A DNA stretch of 33,280 nucleotides, from assembly GCA_937867335.1 (NCBI GenBank), contig CALMKX010000172.1, forward strand, positions 1 through 33,280. Reading direction: 5' to 3'. The position numbers and the translations under genes were made by a program. Below the pieces are notes generated by a model. It did no database searches, was not told where the DNA came from, and saw nothing but the letters and a program-made list of their open reading frames with translations. Of this stretch, positions 1-8,347 are shown piece after piece (positions within the stretch are counted from its first letter, which is position 1; every line of letters begins with the position of its first letter). The DNA is from an uncultured Acidobacteriota bacterium. Its GTDB lineage: Bacteria; Acidobacteriota; Thermoanaerobaculia; Multivoradales; SZUA-115.

Positions 1-1
1 C

Positions 2-610
2 CAGGTGGTCGTCGGCAACCACACGTTCTCGCACGGCAACGCCGCGGCCGAGGGAGTCACCATGGGGCCGCTCGCCACCGCGGCACAGCTCGCCGACAGC
101 CTGGCCGGCGTGGCCGAGCTCCGGCGCGAGGCGGAGATCCTCTTCGGCACAGGCCTGCGCTCGGACGGCGTGGGCAGCCCGGCCGGCAAGGGCTACTTCC
201 TCGCCCCCACTCTGCTCGAAGCCGCCGACGCCCGGGCCGCGCAGGCCATCCACCGCCGCGAAGTCTTCGCACCGGTGGCCACGGTTCTGCCCTACGACGG
301 CGGCGCCGGCACGGCCGCCGAGCTGGTGGCTCTGGGCGAGGGCACGCTGGTGACCTCCGCCTACACCGACGATCCGGCCTGGCTCGGCGAGCTGGTGGCG
401 AGCGGCGGCTCGGCCACCGGCCGCCTCTATGTGGGCTCCGAAGCGGCCGCCCCCGAGGCTCCCGGCTCGGGCGCCGCCCTGCCGCAGAACCTCCACGGTG
501 GACCGGGCCGCGCGGGAGGTGGCGAAGAGCTGGGCGGAGTGCGCGGGCTCGGCTTGTACTTGCAGCGGGTGGCCCTCCAGGGCTCCCGTAGTCTGTTCGA
601 GCGGATCTGA
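2..610 (+). CDS. Aldehyde dehydrogenase, C-terminal part (PaaN/PaaZ-like), 5' end outside window
   Basis: This is the C-terminal ~200 residues of an NAD(P)-dependent aldehyde dehydrogenase; the gene begins before base 1. Visible landmarks are the segment EGVTMGPLA, the GKGYFLAPTLL block that precedes the substrate and cofactor region in this family, the REVFAPVATVLPY block, and the terminal GGPGRAGGGEELGGVRGL, which resembles the C-terminus of the PaaN/PaaZ dehydrogenase domain. PaaN/PaaZ enzymes oxidise the semialdehyde formed after ring opening in phenylacetyl-CoA breakdown. The catalytic Cys and Glu would lie upstream and cannot be seen. The family is clear. The PaaN assignment is inferred from the C-terminal motif, and no other paa gene is in view to support the pathway. 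Confidence 0.7.
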   Translation, partial: QVVVGNHTFSHGNAAAEGVTMGPLATAAQLADSLAGVAELRREAEILFGTGLRSDGVGSPAGKGYFLAPTLLEAADARAAQAIHRREVFAPVATVLPYDGGAGTAAELVALGEGTLVTSAYTDDPAWLGELVASGGSATGRLYVGSEAAAPEAPGSGAALPQNLHGGPGRAGGGEELGGVRGLGLYLQRVALQGSRSLFERI

Positions 611-681
611 CCCCGCCGCTCGCGGCTGCTTCCGCGATCCCGGACGCCGGGTTGGCTCAAACGCCCGGCGCGGGCCCTCCG

Positions 682-687
682 TATGCT
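682..687 (+). promoter_or_regulatory. Possible -10 element (TATGCT) upstream of the secreted repeat protein
   Basis: TATGCT lies in the 165-base gap between the dehydrogenase and the secreted protein, about 88 bases before its start codon. The same hexamer recurs at 2979-2984 and, on the minus strand, at 23056-23061. No convincing -35 is visible, so this is a weak call based on recurrence. Confidence 0.25.
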
Positions 688-775
688 TTTCTGACATACC
701 ACGAACCAGGCCGGTGCTCGAGCCGGCCCTTCTGTCGCGAAACAACCAGGGTCCCAGGCCCCGAGGAGATGGAAG

Positions 776-2833
776 ATGCGAACTCGTTCTGGCCTAAAGC
801 TCGCCTGCTTGACTCTCTCCCTTCTTGCCGCACGGCCGCTCGTGGCCGCTGAAATGGTGCCGATCGGCCTCAATCGACCTCTCGGCCCGGCCGGGCTGAT
901 CGCTGAAAGCGCCGTCGCCGCCGAGGACGATGGCAGCACCCACCAGCTCTACCTCCCCCTGCGCAACGACTTCAGCCACGCCGGAGTGTGGACACGCACC
1001 TTCGCCCGCAACGGCCGGGTGCTCTCCGGCGCCGCACAGATCAGCAGCAGCGCCACGGCGCATGACCTGAGCCTGGCGCTCGACCCCACCGAGGGGACCT
1101 TCGGCGTCTGGGCCGAGCCCGCGAGCGGCAGCACTCGCAGCCGGATCCTCGGCTATCGCTCTTCGACCGGCGAGACCTCGGTGCTCGCCACCGCCGCGCG
1201 GCAGGCGGAGGTCACCAGCTCCGTGTTGTCCTGCCAGCCGGCCGTGGGCTGCGTCCTCACCTGGTACGAGTACACCACGAGCTCCCCCTCGCCCACCGGC
1301 CCGAGCGAGGTCGGCGACGTCAAGGCCCGGCGCCTCGATGCCGGCGGCAATCCGGTGGGCGGGGTGATCAACGTCACCCCCGCCACCCTGCATGGTGTGC
1401 CGCGGGTTCGAGTCGCCCTCGCCGACGATGGCCGCTTCGCGATCAGCTGGCAGGCCTTGCGCACGCAGCCTCTGCCGGGCGGCTATGCGCTGCTCTCGGC
1501 GCCCGCCGGGCGGCTGTTCGACGATCAAGGCCACGCCCTCGCCTCGCTGGCCTTCGCCGGCTACGACCTCAGCAGCGACACGGCGGCCAGCGCGCCCGCC
1601 CTCGCCTGGAACGGCGACGGTATCTTGCAGGCGGTGTGGGGTGTCTCCGGGCCGAGTGGATCGAGCAACCGGCGCCTCTATACCAGCCGCTTCAATGAGC
1701 AGGGGCAGTCCGCCTCCCAGACTTTCAAGATCGACTCCACCTTCCCCGAGTCCGCCGACGTCGCCTGGCAGAAGCGAGTGGACCGCTTCGTGCTCGTGTG
1801 GTCCCGCACCTCCGGCCCGGCCACGCCGGAGAGTCAGACTCAGCAGATCCAGAGCCTGCGGCTCGGAGCGGACGGCCGGCCAGGCCAGCCGCCGGTGCTG
1901 GTGACCGAAGGCAGCTTCCCCCCGGCCACCGAGGATGGCAGCGCCGGCATCCACGCCCTGCGCATCGCCGCCGTCGGCCAAGACACGGTGAAGACCTACT
2001 GGCTGCGGCAGCCGCGGCTCGCCTCCGCCTCCCAGCTGCTCAGCCAGGAGCTCTTCCTGGGCGGCTCGCCGTGCATCGGCTTCCCGCCGGTGCCCTGCGC
2101 CCCGCTCCAGACCAACCAGCGCTTCATCGCCTGGATCAACTACCGCGACGGCTCCGGAGTGCAGTACCTGGCGCCGCCGGTGGGCCTCACCCCGGACACC
2201 TCCGGCTTCACCTTCACCTCGGCCGATGTCCCCGAAGTGGTGGTGAAGGTGCTCGATGGCTCCGGCCTGAACGGCAAGTTCTGGGTGTTCTTCGCTTCGC
2301 TCACCGACCAGGAGTTCTCCCTGGTGGTGGAGGACCGCGTGACCGGAGCCGCCCGCGCCTACTACAACCCGGCGGGCCGGCTGGCGAGCGCAGCCGATAC
2401 CTCGGCCTTCAACGCCGGCTCCCAGGCCGCCGCCGACCGCCTCGAGGAACAGTCCCTCGAGCTGCCCGCCGGGCCGGTCGAGCCGCGCCAGACCAGCGCC
2501 TGCACGCCCTCGCAGACACGGCTCTGCCTGGCCGACGGCATGTTCTTCGTCGAAGTCGATTGGCAGGACTTCAACGGCGGCTCCGGCACCGGTCGACCGG
2601 TGCCGGCAACCGCCTCGGGCGGCTATTTCACCTTCTTCGACCCCAACAACATCGAGCTGGCCGTGAAGCTCCTGGACGGCACCTCCCTCAACGGTCATTA
2701 CTGGGTGTTCTACGCCTCGCTGACCAGCGTGGAGTTCACGCTGCGGGTGCGCGATGCCGCCGGCAACGTGGTCGCCACGTACCACAACCCCAGCGGCAAC
2801 ATGGCGAGCGTGGCCGACGTCCAGGCGTTCTGA
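776..2833 (+). CDS. Secreted protein with two C-terminal tandem domains
   Basis: A 685-residue secreted protein of unknown function. An N-terminal signal peptide (about residues 1-25, cleavage near VAA-E) follows an AGGAG-type ribosome site 7-8 bases upstream of the ATG. Residues ~30-430 are rich in beta-propeller-like repeats (blocks such as FGVWAEPASG, VLTWYEY, FAISWQA, LQAVWGVSG and FVLVWSRT recur every ~50-60 residues). Residues ~446-545 and ~582-685 are two copies of one domain sharing F-x-W/V-DW or AWINYRDG, FTF, VVKVLDG-LNG-FWVF, ASLT-EF and a final Y-NP-G-AS-AD-AF. From memory this module is common at the C-termini of secreted proteins in Thermoanaerobaculia-like genomes. It may serve in surface attachment or sorting, which is inference. 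It is probably a single-gene unit ending in a strong hairpin. Confidence 0.75.
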   Translation: MRTRSGLKLACLTLSLLAARPLVAAEMVPIGLNRPLGPAGLIAESAVAAEDDGSTHQLYLPLRNDFSHAGVWTRTFARNGRVLSGAAQISSSATAHDLSLALDPTEGTFGVWAEPASGSTRSRILGYRSSTGETSVLATAARQAEVTSSVLSCQPAVGCVLTWYEYTTSSPSPTGPSEVGDVKARRLDAGGNPVGGVINVTPATLHGVPRVRVALADDGRFAISWQALRTQPLPGGYALLSAPAGRLFDDQGHALASLAFAGYDLSSDTAASAPALAWNGDGILQAVWGVSGPSGSSNRRLYTSRFNEQGQSASQTFKIDSTFPESADVAWQKRVDRFVLVWSRTSGPATPESQTQQIQSLRLGADGRPGQPPVLVTEGSFPPATEDGSAGIHALRIAAVGQDTVKTYWLRQPRLASASQLLSQELFLGGSPCIGFPPVPCAPLQTNQRFIAWINYRDGSGVQYLAPPVGLTPDTSGFTFTSADVPEVVVKVLDGSGLNGKFWVFFASLTDQEFSLVVEDRVTGAARAYYNPAGRLASAADTSAFNAGSQAAADRLEEQSLELPAGPVEPRQTSACTPSQTRLCLADGMFFVEVDWQDFNGGSGTGRPVPATASGGYFTFFDPNNIELAVKLLDGTSLNGHYWVFYASLTSVEFTLRVRDAAGNVVATYHNPSGNMASVADVQAF

Positions 2834-2851
2834 AGCCGCGATGACTTCGAC

Positions 2852-2889
2852 CGAGCCCCTGCCGGCGGAGACTTGCCGGCGGGGGCTCG
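2852..2889 (+). terminator. Strong hairpin after the secreted repeat protein
   Basis: A 15-bp stem (CGAGCCCCTGCCGGC pairing with GCCGGCGGGGGCTCG, one G-T wobble) closes an 8-base loop, 18 bases after the stop codon. No T-run follows, so it is an atypical intrinsic terminator or a 3' protective hairpin. Confidence 0.55.
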
Positions 2890-2978
2890 ATGCCGCCCCA
2901 GCCCAGCTACCCTCCCGACAGAAGTGTGACGGTTCCGTGACCTTGCAAAAAAACTTCGGAATCCGGAGCATGTTCTGC

Positions 2979-2984
2979 TATGCT
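2979..2984 (+). promoter_or_regulatory. Possible extended -10 (TGC-TATGCT) for the diguanylate cyclase
   Basis: TATGCT is preceded by TGC, giving an extended -10 about 34 bases before the ATG at 3019. The surrounding segment is unusually AT-rich for this window (a run of seven A's near 2947). The -35 is weak. The same TGC-TAnnCT shape occurs upstream of the next gene. Confidence 0.35.
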
Positions 2985-3018
2985 GCGCTCAGCAATCGGC
3001 AAGCCTTTCTAAGCTACG

Positions 3019-4647
3019 ATGAGAACCAACGGCGCCTCCGCTAAGCGAGGACCCCGAACGAGTCCTCCCTACCCGCCGGGGACCGAGGAAGCCCGAGCCT
3101 TGCCCGCAGCCAAGACTCTCCGACTGCTCAACCGGATCGCCCGCATCGCCAGCGAAGACCTGGAGCTCCAGCCGATGCTCCAACGCGTCACCGACGTCCT
3201 GACGGCCGGCTTCGGCTGGCAGCTGGCGGCTCTCGTGCGCGTGGACCGCGAGCACGGCCGGCTGGTCTGCGCCGCGCTTTCCTCCTGCAGCAGCCCGCAG
3301 ATCTTCGTCGGCTTCAGCTGCGCTCTCGGCACCGGAGTGATCGGCGAAGTGGCTCGTTCCGGCAAGGCCCTGGTCTTCGACGACGTGCAGCGGTCCGCCC
3401 ACTACCGGGAGGTCCTGCCCGGGGTGCGGTCCCAGGCCGCTGTGCCGGTGCGCCATCGTGGCAAGGTGGTGGCCGTGCTCTCGGTCGAGAGCCATGAGGC
3501 GGCCGCTTTCCGCGGCCAGCTCGCTCTGCTCGAAACCGTGGCCGAGCAGATCGCCGGGGCGATCGCCTCGAGCGAGCTTTTCGGCGAGCTCCACCGACGA
3601 GCCCGGGATCTCGAGCTGCTCTCCGAGGTCTCTCGGCTGGCCGCCGAGGCCGGCCAGCTGGACGACCAGCTCGAGCAGATCAGCCACTACGCACGCAACC
3701 GTCTCGGGTTCGCCTTCGTCTCGATCAGCTTGCTCGACGAGGAAGGCCGCTCGGCCGTGGTGAAGACCTTCGCCTGCGATGGCGAGCCGCCGCTCGCTCC
3801 GGACACCCTCTGGCCCCTCGACCGCGGGCTGGTGGGCAAGGCTCTGCGCACCGGCGAGAGGCAGGTAGTGCTCGACGTCCATCGCGATCCGGACTTCGTG
3901 CGGCTCCATCCCCTGGTGACCTCCGAAGCGGTGTTCCCGATCCGCTGCAAAGGCGAGCTCCTGGGCATCTTCAACGTCGAGGCCACTTCGCCGGAGGACT
4001 TCCCGCCGGAGAGTCTCGAGCTCCTGGCGACCCTCGCCGATCAGATCGCCGGGGCGATCCGCCTGGCCATGGCCAAGCGCCGCCTCGAGGAATCCAACCG
4101 CCAGCTGCGCGAAGCCAATGTCCGTCTCGAGCGCCTGTCGATGATCGACCCCTTGACCGGAGTGTGGAACCGTCGCCATTTCGACCAGACCCTCGACCTC
4201 GAGTGGCGCCGCGCGCGCAGGGAGCAGCGGCCGCTCTCGGCCCTGATGATCGACATCGACTGCTTCAAGCTGTTCAACGACGCCTACGGCCACCTCGCCG
4301 GCGACACTTCGCTCCGGCAGGTGGCGGACGTGCTGCAAGGGAATCTCAAACGAGCCGGGGACGTGGTGGCCCGTTACGGCGGCGAAGAGTTCGCGGTGAT
4401 CCTGCCCGGCCTGGAGCGCGATGCCGCGTACCAGGTGGGAGAGCGGTTGCGCCGTGAAGTGGAGAGGCTGGGCATCCGGCACAAGCTCAGCAGCGCGGCC
4501 GAAGTGCTCACCATCAGCGCCGGCGTGGCCATCGTGGAGCCCAGCCGGCACGAGGCGGAGCCCGGACTGCTGGTGGCCGAGGCCGACCATGCTCTCTACC
4601 TGGCGAAGAGCGCCGGCCGCAACCGGGTGATCCTGGCTCCCGACTAG
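3019..4647 (+). CDS. GAF-GAF-GGDEF diguanylate cyclase
   Basis: A 542-residue cytoplasmic enzyme predicted to make cyclic di-GMP from two GTP. Two GAF sensor domains (about residues 45-190 and 200-350) precede a GGDEF domain (about 373-542) that starts with DPLTGVWNRR. The active-site loop is GGEEF at 454-458. The metal-binding segment IDIDCFKLFND (411-421) is intact, so the cyclase should be active. The inhibitory I-site RxxD is present as R445-A-G-D448, exactly five residues before GGEEF, so product feedback inhibition is expected. There is no transmembrane segment, so the signal is probably a small cytoplasmic ligand or redox state sensed by the GAF domains. No EAL or HD-GYP partner is nearby. 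The ATG is chosen because the first GAF domain begins ~40 residues in; no clear ribosome site precedes it. Confidence 0.92.
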   Translation: MRTNGASAKRGPRTSPPYPPGTEEARALPAAKTLRLLNRIARIASEDLELQPMLQRVTDVLTAGFGWQLAALVRVDREHGRLVCAALSSCSSPQIFVGFSCALGTGVIGEVARSGKALVFDDVQRSAHYREVLPGVRSQAAVPVRHRGKVVAVLSVESHEAAAFRGQLALLETVAEQIAGAIASSELFGELHRRARDLELLSEVSRLAAEAGQLDDQLEQISHYARNRLGFAFVSISLLDEEGRSAVVKTFACDGEPPLAPDTLWPLDRGLVGKALRTGERQVVLDVHRDPDFVRLHPLVTSEAVFPIRCKGELLGIFNVEATSPEDFPPESLELLATLADQIAGAIRLAMAKRRLEESNRQLREANVRLERLSMIDPLTGVWNRRHFDQTLDLEWRRARREQRPLSALMIDIDCFKLFNDAYGHLAGDTSLRQVADVLQGNLKRAGDVVARYGGEEFAVILPGLERDAAYQVGERLRREVERLGIRHKLSSAAEVLTISAGVAIVEPSRHEAEPGLLVAEADHALYLAKSAGRNRVILAPD

Positions 4648-4698
4648 AGTCCGGATTTCCCGACCCGAAGCCGCCCTGCCGCGAGCTTCCGAGCCTGC

Positions 4699-4704
4699 TA
4701 CACT
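4699..4704 (+). promoter_or_regulatory. Extended -10 (TGC-TACACT) implying a leaderless kinase mRNA
   Basis: TGC-TACACT ends seven bases before the GTG start at 4712, where a transcript would begin at or next to the start codon. No Shine-Dalgarno sequence is present, which fits leaderless translation. The -35 is poor. A similar arrangement occurs before 32333. Confidence 0.4.
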
Positions 4705-4711
4705 TGGCCCA

Positions 4712-6328
4712 GTGACGAACGGGCTCGGCAAAATCAGTCGCTTCGACCTTCGCGAGAAGATCGCCGAAAGCAGCTTCGCGGTCGTCTACAAGGCCTTCGA
4801 TCCAGAGACTTCGGCCCTGGTGGCGGTGAAGCTCTGCGTGGCCACGGACGCCGCCCTGCGCGAGCGTTTCCTGAGAGCGGCCCAGGCCGCCGCCAGCCTC
4901 TCCCATCCGCACATCGCCCGCATCCTCGAGTTCGGCTCGGGCGGGGATCGACCCTATCTGGTGGAGGAGTTCCTCGCCGGCACCGACTTGCGCGAGTACC
5001 TGAAGCACCGCCGGCTGGGCGCCGGCACCAACGAGATCCGCATGCTGGTGCAGATCGCCCGGGCGCTGCAGTACGCACACCGGCGTGGAGTGCCGCACCT
5101 CGACCTGAAGCCGGCGACGGTGCATCTCGAGGGCGGTCAGGACGAGATCAAGCTGGTGGATTTCGGCATCGCCCGCCTGGCGAGCGCAGCGCTCTCCCTG
5201 GGGAGCCCGGGCACCTTGCCGCCTGCCGGCGGCTACCTCGCACCCGAGCAGGCGCTCGGCCTGCCGCCGGACGAGCGCACCGACGTCTACTGCTTCGGCG
5301 CGCTCGCCTACCAAATCTTGACCGGCCGGCCGCCCTTCGAAGGCAAGACCCTGGCCGAAGTGGCGAGAAAGACTCTCGAGGAGGACCCGGTTCCCGTGGG
5401 CTCGAGCTGGGGTGATTGCCCCGCCGAGCTCGAGGTGATGGTGGAGCGCTGCCTCTCGAAGAGCCCGGGCGATCGTTACGGCAGCTTCGACGACGTGCTG
5501 CTGGACCTCGTGCCCACCCTCGAGGCGCTGCGCACCAACTCCACCGGCGAGTTCCTGCGCGTGGTGGAGGAGACCCGGCCCGGGGACGAAACCAGCTTCA
5601 CCCAGCAGGCGGTATCCCTCGACGACACGGTCGAAGTGCCGGTGCCGATCGAAGAGGTTCCCGCCGAGCCCGAGGACGACGACACCCTCGAGGATCGCCT
5701 GGTGACGGCGATCTTCACCCCGGAGGTGCCGCCCTCGCTTGCCTCGACTCCCCGTCCGGCTGCTACGGAGAGTCCGGTGCGGGCGGCAGCGGCGCCAGCC
5801 GCTACCGCCATGGCGCCGCCCGTACCGACTCCGGCAGCCCCGGCCGCTGTGCCGGCCAAGGCCGCGCCCCGGCCGCCTGCGGGGGCCAAGAAGAAGCGCT
5901 GGGTCGCGGTGCTGGCGGCTATCGCCGCCTTCCTGATGCTCGCTCTCGGCGTGGTCTGGCTCGCCCGAGGATTGAGCCGCGAGCAGCCGCCGCGGCCGTC
6001 GCTCGCCCCTGCCCCCAAGCTGGTGACGAGTTCGCCCTCTGCCGCTTCGGCCACCGGGCGCCTGGTGATCGACGCCGTGCCCTGGGGCGAGGTGGTGGCC
6101 CTGCGGGACGCCAGCGGCCGCAGTCAGGCCCTGCCCAGCGAGCGCCGGACGCCGTTGATCCTCGCCCTGCCCCCCGGCCAGTATGTGGCCGAGGTGAGCA
6201 ACCCGGGAGCTTCGACACCTGGCCGGTGCATGACCGAAGTGGTGGACGGCAAGGAGAGCCTGTGCACGGTGCAGGTGCTCAGCCTGAAGGCCGAGGATTA
6301 CTTCGACGTCGCCGGGTGGTGGCGGTGA
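4712..6328 (+). CDS. Transmembrane Ser/Thr protein kinase-like protein with degraded catalytic motifs
   Basis: A 538-residue PknB-type protein: kinase fold (about 8-265), Pro/Ala-rich linker (~290-390), one membrane helix (~395-418, after KKKR) and an outside domain resembling PEGA (~445-530). Kept residues are the VAVK lysine K40, catalytic D131, K133, DFG (150-152) and APE (177-179). Altered positions are the Gly-rich loop, which reads IAESSFAVVY with no glycines. The alpha-C glutamate position reads RFLRAAQ, giving Ala56 where Glu is usual. HRDLKPxN reads HLDLKPAT, so the HRD Arg is Leu and the Mg-binding Asn is Thr136. This points to a weak kinase or a pseudokinase that signals by binding, which is inference. 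The GTG start sits just after a TACACT box. The next gene overlaps it by four bases (GTGA), so the two proteins are probably co-translated. Confidence 0.85.
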   Translation: MTNGLGKISRFDLREKIAESSFAVVYKAFDPETSALVAVKLCVATDAALRERFLRAAQAAASLSHPHIARILEFGSGGDRPYLVEEFLAGTDLREYLKHRRLGAGTNEIRMLVQIARALQYAHRRGVPHLDLKPATVHLEGGQDEIKLVDFGIARLASAALSLGSPGTLPPAGGYLAPEQALGLPPDERTDVYCFGALAYQILTGRPPFEGKTLAEVARKTLEEDPVPVGSSWGDCPAELEVMVERCLSKSPGDRYGSFDDVLLDLVPTLEALRTNSTGEFLRVVEETRPGDETSFTQQAVSLDDTVEVPVPIEEVPAEPEDDDTLEDRLVTAIFTPEVPPSLASTPRPAATESPVRAAAAPAATAMAPPVPTPAAPAAVPAKAAPRPPAGAKKKRWVAVLAAIAAFLMLALGVVWLARGLSREQPPRPSLAPAPKLVTSSPSAASATGRLVIDAVPWGEVVALRDASGRSQALPSERRTPLILALPPGQYVAEVSNPGASTPGRCMTEVVDGKESLCTVQVLSLKAEDYFDVAGWWR

Positions 6329-7572
6329 GCACAGGCGCAGGACAGTCGAAGCGCACGGCCGGCCTTGCCGTCCTGCTGGTCGCTTTGCTCTTCGCTCCCG
6401 CCGCGCGGGCCGATTTCCTCGACAGCTACAAGAAGGGCCTCGAGGCCGTCCAGAAGAGCGACTGGCCGACCGCCGCCCGGCTGATGAAGGAAGCGATCGC
6501 CGGCCGGGCCGAAGAAGACGACCGCCTCACCAAGCGGCTCTATCTCAAGCGCTACCTGCCCCACTTCTACCTCGGTCTGGCGCTCGCCGAGCAAGGCCAA
6601 TGCGAGCAAGCCCTGACCGAGTGGGCGGAGTCCGAGCGCCAGGCCGTGGTGAAGCAATTCGACGAGTACGGCCGCCTCCGCAACGGCCGCAACCGCTGCT
6701 CCGACCAGCTCAACGCGGCCGCCGCCGAGCTCGATCGCAGCCTCGCCGCGGCACGGGACAAGGTCAACGCCGCTGCCGATGCCAAGCGCAAGAGCGAGCT
6801 GGCGCTCACCGGCCTCGCCGGCCTCGTGGCCGCAGCCGACCTCTCGCAGCTCGCCGACCGCGCCCGGGGAGCGCAGGATCTACTCGACCAGGCGGACCAG
6901 CAGCTCAACGTCGCCCGGACCCAGAAGCGTCCGGAGAGCGCGGCGAGCGCTGGTGCCCTGGGAGACCAGGCCCGCAGCCAGTTCGAATCCCTGAGCACCG
7001 AGGCCGAGCGCCTGGCGCAAGCGGCGCGCACGGCTCGGGAAGAGACCCAGGCGGGGCTCTCCGTGGTGCTGGCCGATGCCGAGAAGAGGCTCGCCGCCGT
7101 GCGCGGCCCGGACCCGCTGCCACCGCCCCTCGCGCGGCGCAAGAGCGACGTCCAACGGCTGATCCGCGATGGCAAGAAGCTGCTCTCGGGCGGCTCGGCC
7201 CAGGCCGTGACTGATCTCAAGAAGCGGCTGCTCGACGCCCTCGGCCAACTCGAAGCGGCGGCCACGCCGCCTCCCACAGAGCTGGTCTCCGCCGTCCAGG
7301 CCCTGGTCACCGGCCAATACGACCAGGTGATCAGCTTGCTCGACCGCCCCGGCTTCGCCAGCCGGCGGATCACCGCCCACGCTTACCTGCTCAAGGCAGC
7401 GGCCCGCTACCAGCTCTATCTGCGGGGAGGCTCCCGAGACAACGGCCTGCTCGAAGCGGCTCGCTCGGACGTGCGCTCCTGTCGCGGCGCGGACGACTCG
7501 GTGCGGCCGGTGCCAGCCTTCTTCTCGCCGCGGTTCCTGGAGTTCTGGGAAAGCGAATCGGCTAGGTCGTAA
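6325..7572 (+). CDS. Secreted helical/TPR-like protein coupled to the kinase gene
   Basis: A 415-residue exported protein of unknown function. GTG at 6325 overlaps the kinase stop (GTGA), and starting here gives a clean signal peptide (positive QSKR, hydrophobic core, cleavage near ARA-D at ~29). Residues ~30-110 look like TPR-type helices (YKKGLEAVQKSDWPTAARLMKEAI; FYLGLALAEQGQCEQAL). Residues ~125-310 are Ala/Leu/Arg/Glu-rich and predicted coiled coil. The last ~100 residues (TGQYDQVISLLDRPGF onward) return to a helical repeat. The coupling to a membrane kinase with an outside domain suggests it is a partner or ligand of that domain, which is inference. Its 3' end overlaps the convergent ymdB gene by 11 bases. 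Confidence 0.7.
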   Translation: MSTGAGQSKRTAGLAVLLVALLFAPAARADFLDSYKKGLEAVQKSDWPTAARLMKEAIAGRAEEDDRLTKRLYLKRYLPHFYLGLALAEQGQCEQALTEWAESERQAVVKQFDEYGRLRNGRNRCSDQLNAAAAELDRSLAAARDKVNAAADAKRKSELALTGLAGLVAAADLSQLADRARGAQDLLDQADQQLNVARTQKRPESAASAGALGDQARSQFESLSTEAERLAQAARTAREETQAGLSVVLADAEKRLAAVRGPDPLPPPLARRKSDVQRLIRDGKKLLSGGSAQAVTDLKKRLLDALGQLEAAATPPPTELVSAVQALVTGQYDQVISLLDRPGFASRRITAHAYLLKAAARYQLYLRGGSRDNGLLEAARSDVRSCRGADDSVRPVPAFFSPRFLEFWESESARS

Positions 7573-8347
7573 ACGGCACTAGCATGCGCTCGACGCCGCG
7601 GGCGAGGCCCGTCTCCTCGTCGATGTCGAAGAGCGCGGCCGCCAGCCGGACGTCGTTCTTGGCCACCTCGAACGAGACGTGGGTCTGCAGGTAGAAACGC
7701 TTGAGCACCTTGTCGGCGCGCATCCCGATCACCGATTCGTAGGGACCGGTCATACCGACATCGGTCAAGAAGCCGGTGCCGCCGGGCAGGATCCTCTCGT
7801 CGGCTGTGGGCACGTGGGTGTGGGTGCCCACCACGGCCGAAACCCTGCCATCGAGGTGGAAGCCCATCGCCTGCTTCTCGCTGGTGGCTTCGGCGTGGAA
7901 GTCCACGAAGCGCACTTTGACCCGCTTGGGCAGTCCCGCGAGGATGCGGTCGGCCACTTCGAAGGGCGAGTCCAGGCTGTGCATGAAGGCCCGGCCCTCG
8001 AGATTCAGGGTAGCCACCGGAATGCCCGCCGGAGTCTCGCCCACGAAGAGGCCCGAGCCGGGGTTGCCGGCCGGGTAATTGGCCGGGCGGAGGATGCGCG
8101 GATCCCGCTCGAGCAACGCCAGGCCTTCCTTCTTGTCCCAGATGTGGTTGCCCGAGGTGAAGCAGTCGATCGGCAGCTCTTCGATCTCCCGCATGGTGTC
8201 CGGAGTGATGCCGTAGCCGCCCGCCATGTTCTCCACGTTGACCACGGTGTAGTCCACGCGGTGGCGGTCCACCAGCCGCGGTAGCAGCGCCAGCAGGGCT
8301 CGCCGGCCGGGCTGCCCCATCACATCGCCCACGAACAGCAGCTTCAT
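7562..8347 (-). CDS. ymdB: YmdB-family metallophosphoesterase (TIGR00282)
   Basis: A 261-residue cytoplasmic phosphodiesterase of the YmdB family, whose characterised members hydrolyse 2',3'-cyclic nucleotides such as the products of RNA cleavage. The di-metal site is complete: D8 in GDVMGQPG, E39-N40 in [10 protein letters not shown]67-H68 in TSGNHIWD, H151 in [10 protein letters not shown], and H176/H178 in GTHTHVPT. The length matches the family. The start overlaps the rny stop by four bases (ATGA), an arrangement conserved widely between rny and ymdB. The likely role is tuning RNA turnover together with RNase Y. Confidence 0.93.
   Translation of the reverse strand: MKLLFVGDVMGQPGRRALLALLPRLVDRHRVDYTVVNVENMAGGYGITPDTMREIEELPIDCFTSGNHIWDKKEGLALLERDPRILRPANYPAGNPGSGLFVGETPAGIPVATLNLEGRAFMHSLDSPFEVADRILAGLPKRVKVRFVDFHAEATSEKQAMGFHLDGRVSAVVGTHTHVPTADERILPGGTGFLTDVGMTGPYESVIGMRADKVLKRFYLQTHVSFEVAKNDVRLAAALFDIDEETGLARGVERMLVPFTT

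Noticed and set aside
794-2971. Long open frames on the opposite strand of real genes (also 2989-4731 minus, 10684-13203 plus, 17062-18990 minus, 18990-20663 minus, 21210-23009 plus, 29417-31600 plus)
   Set aside because: They are GC-rich mirror frames of genes with clear families; their translations are low-complexity Gly/Arg/Ala/His-rich and contain no recognisable domain.
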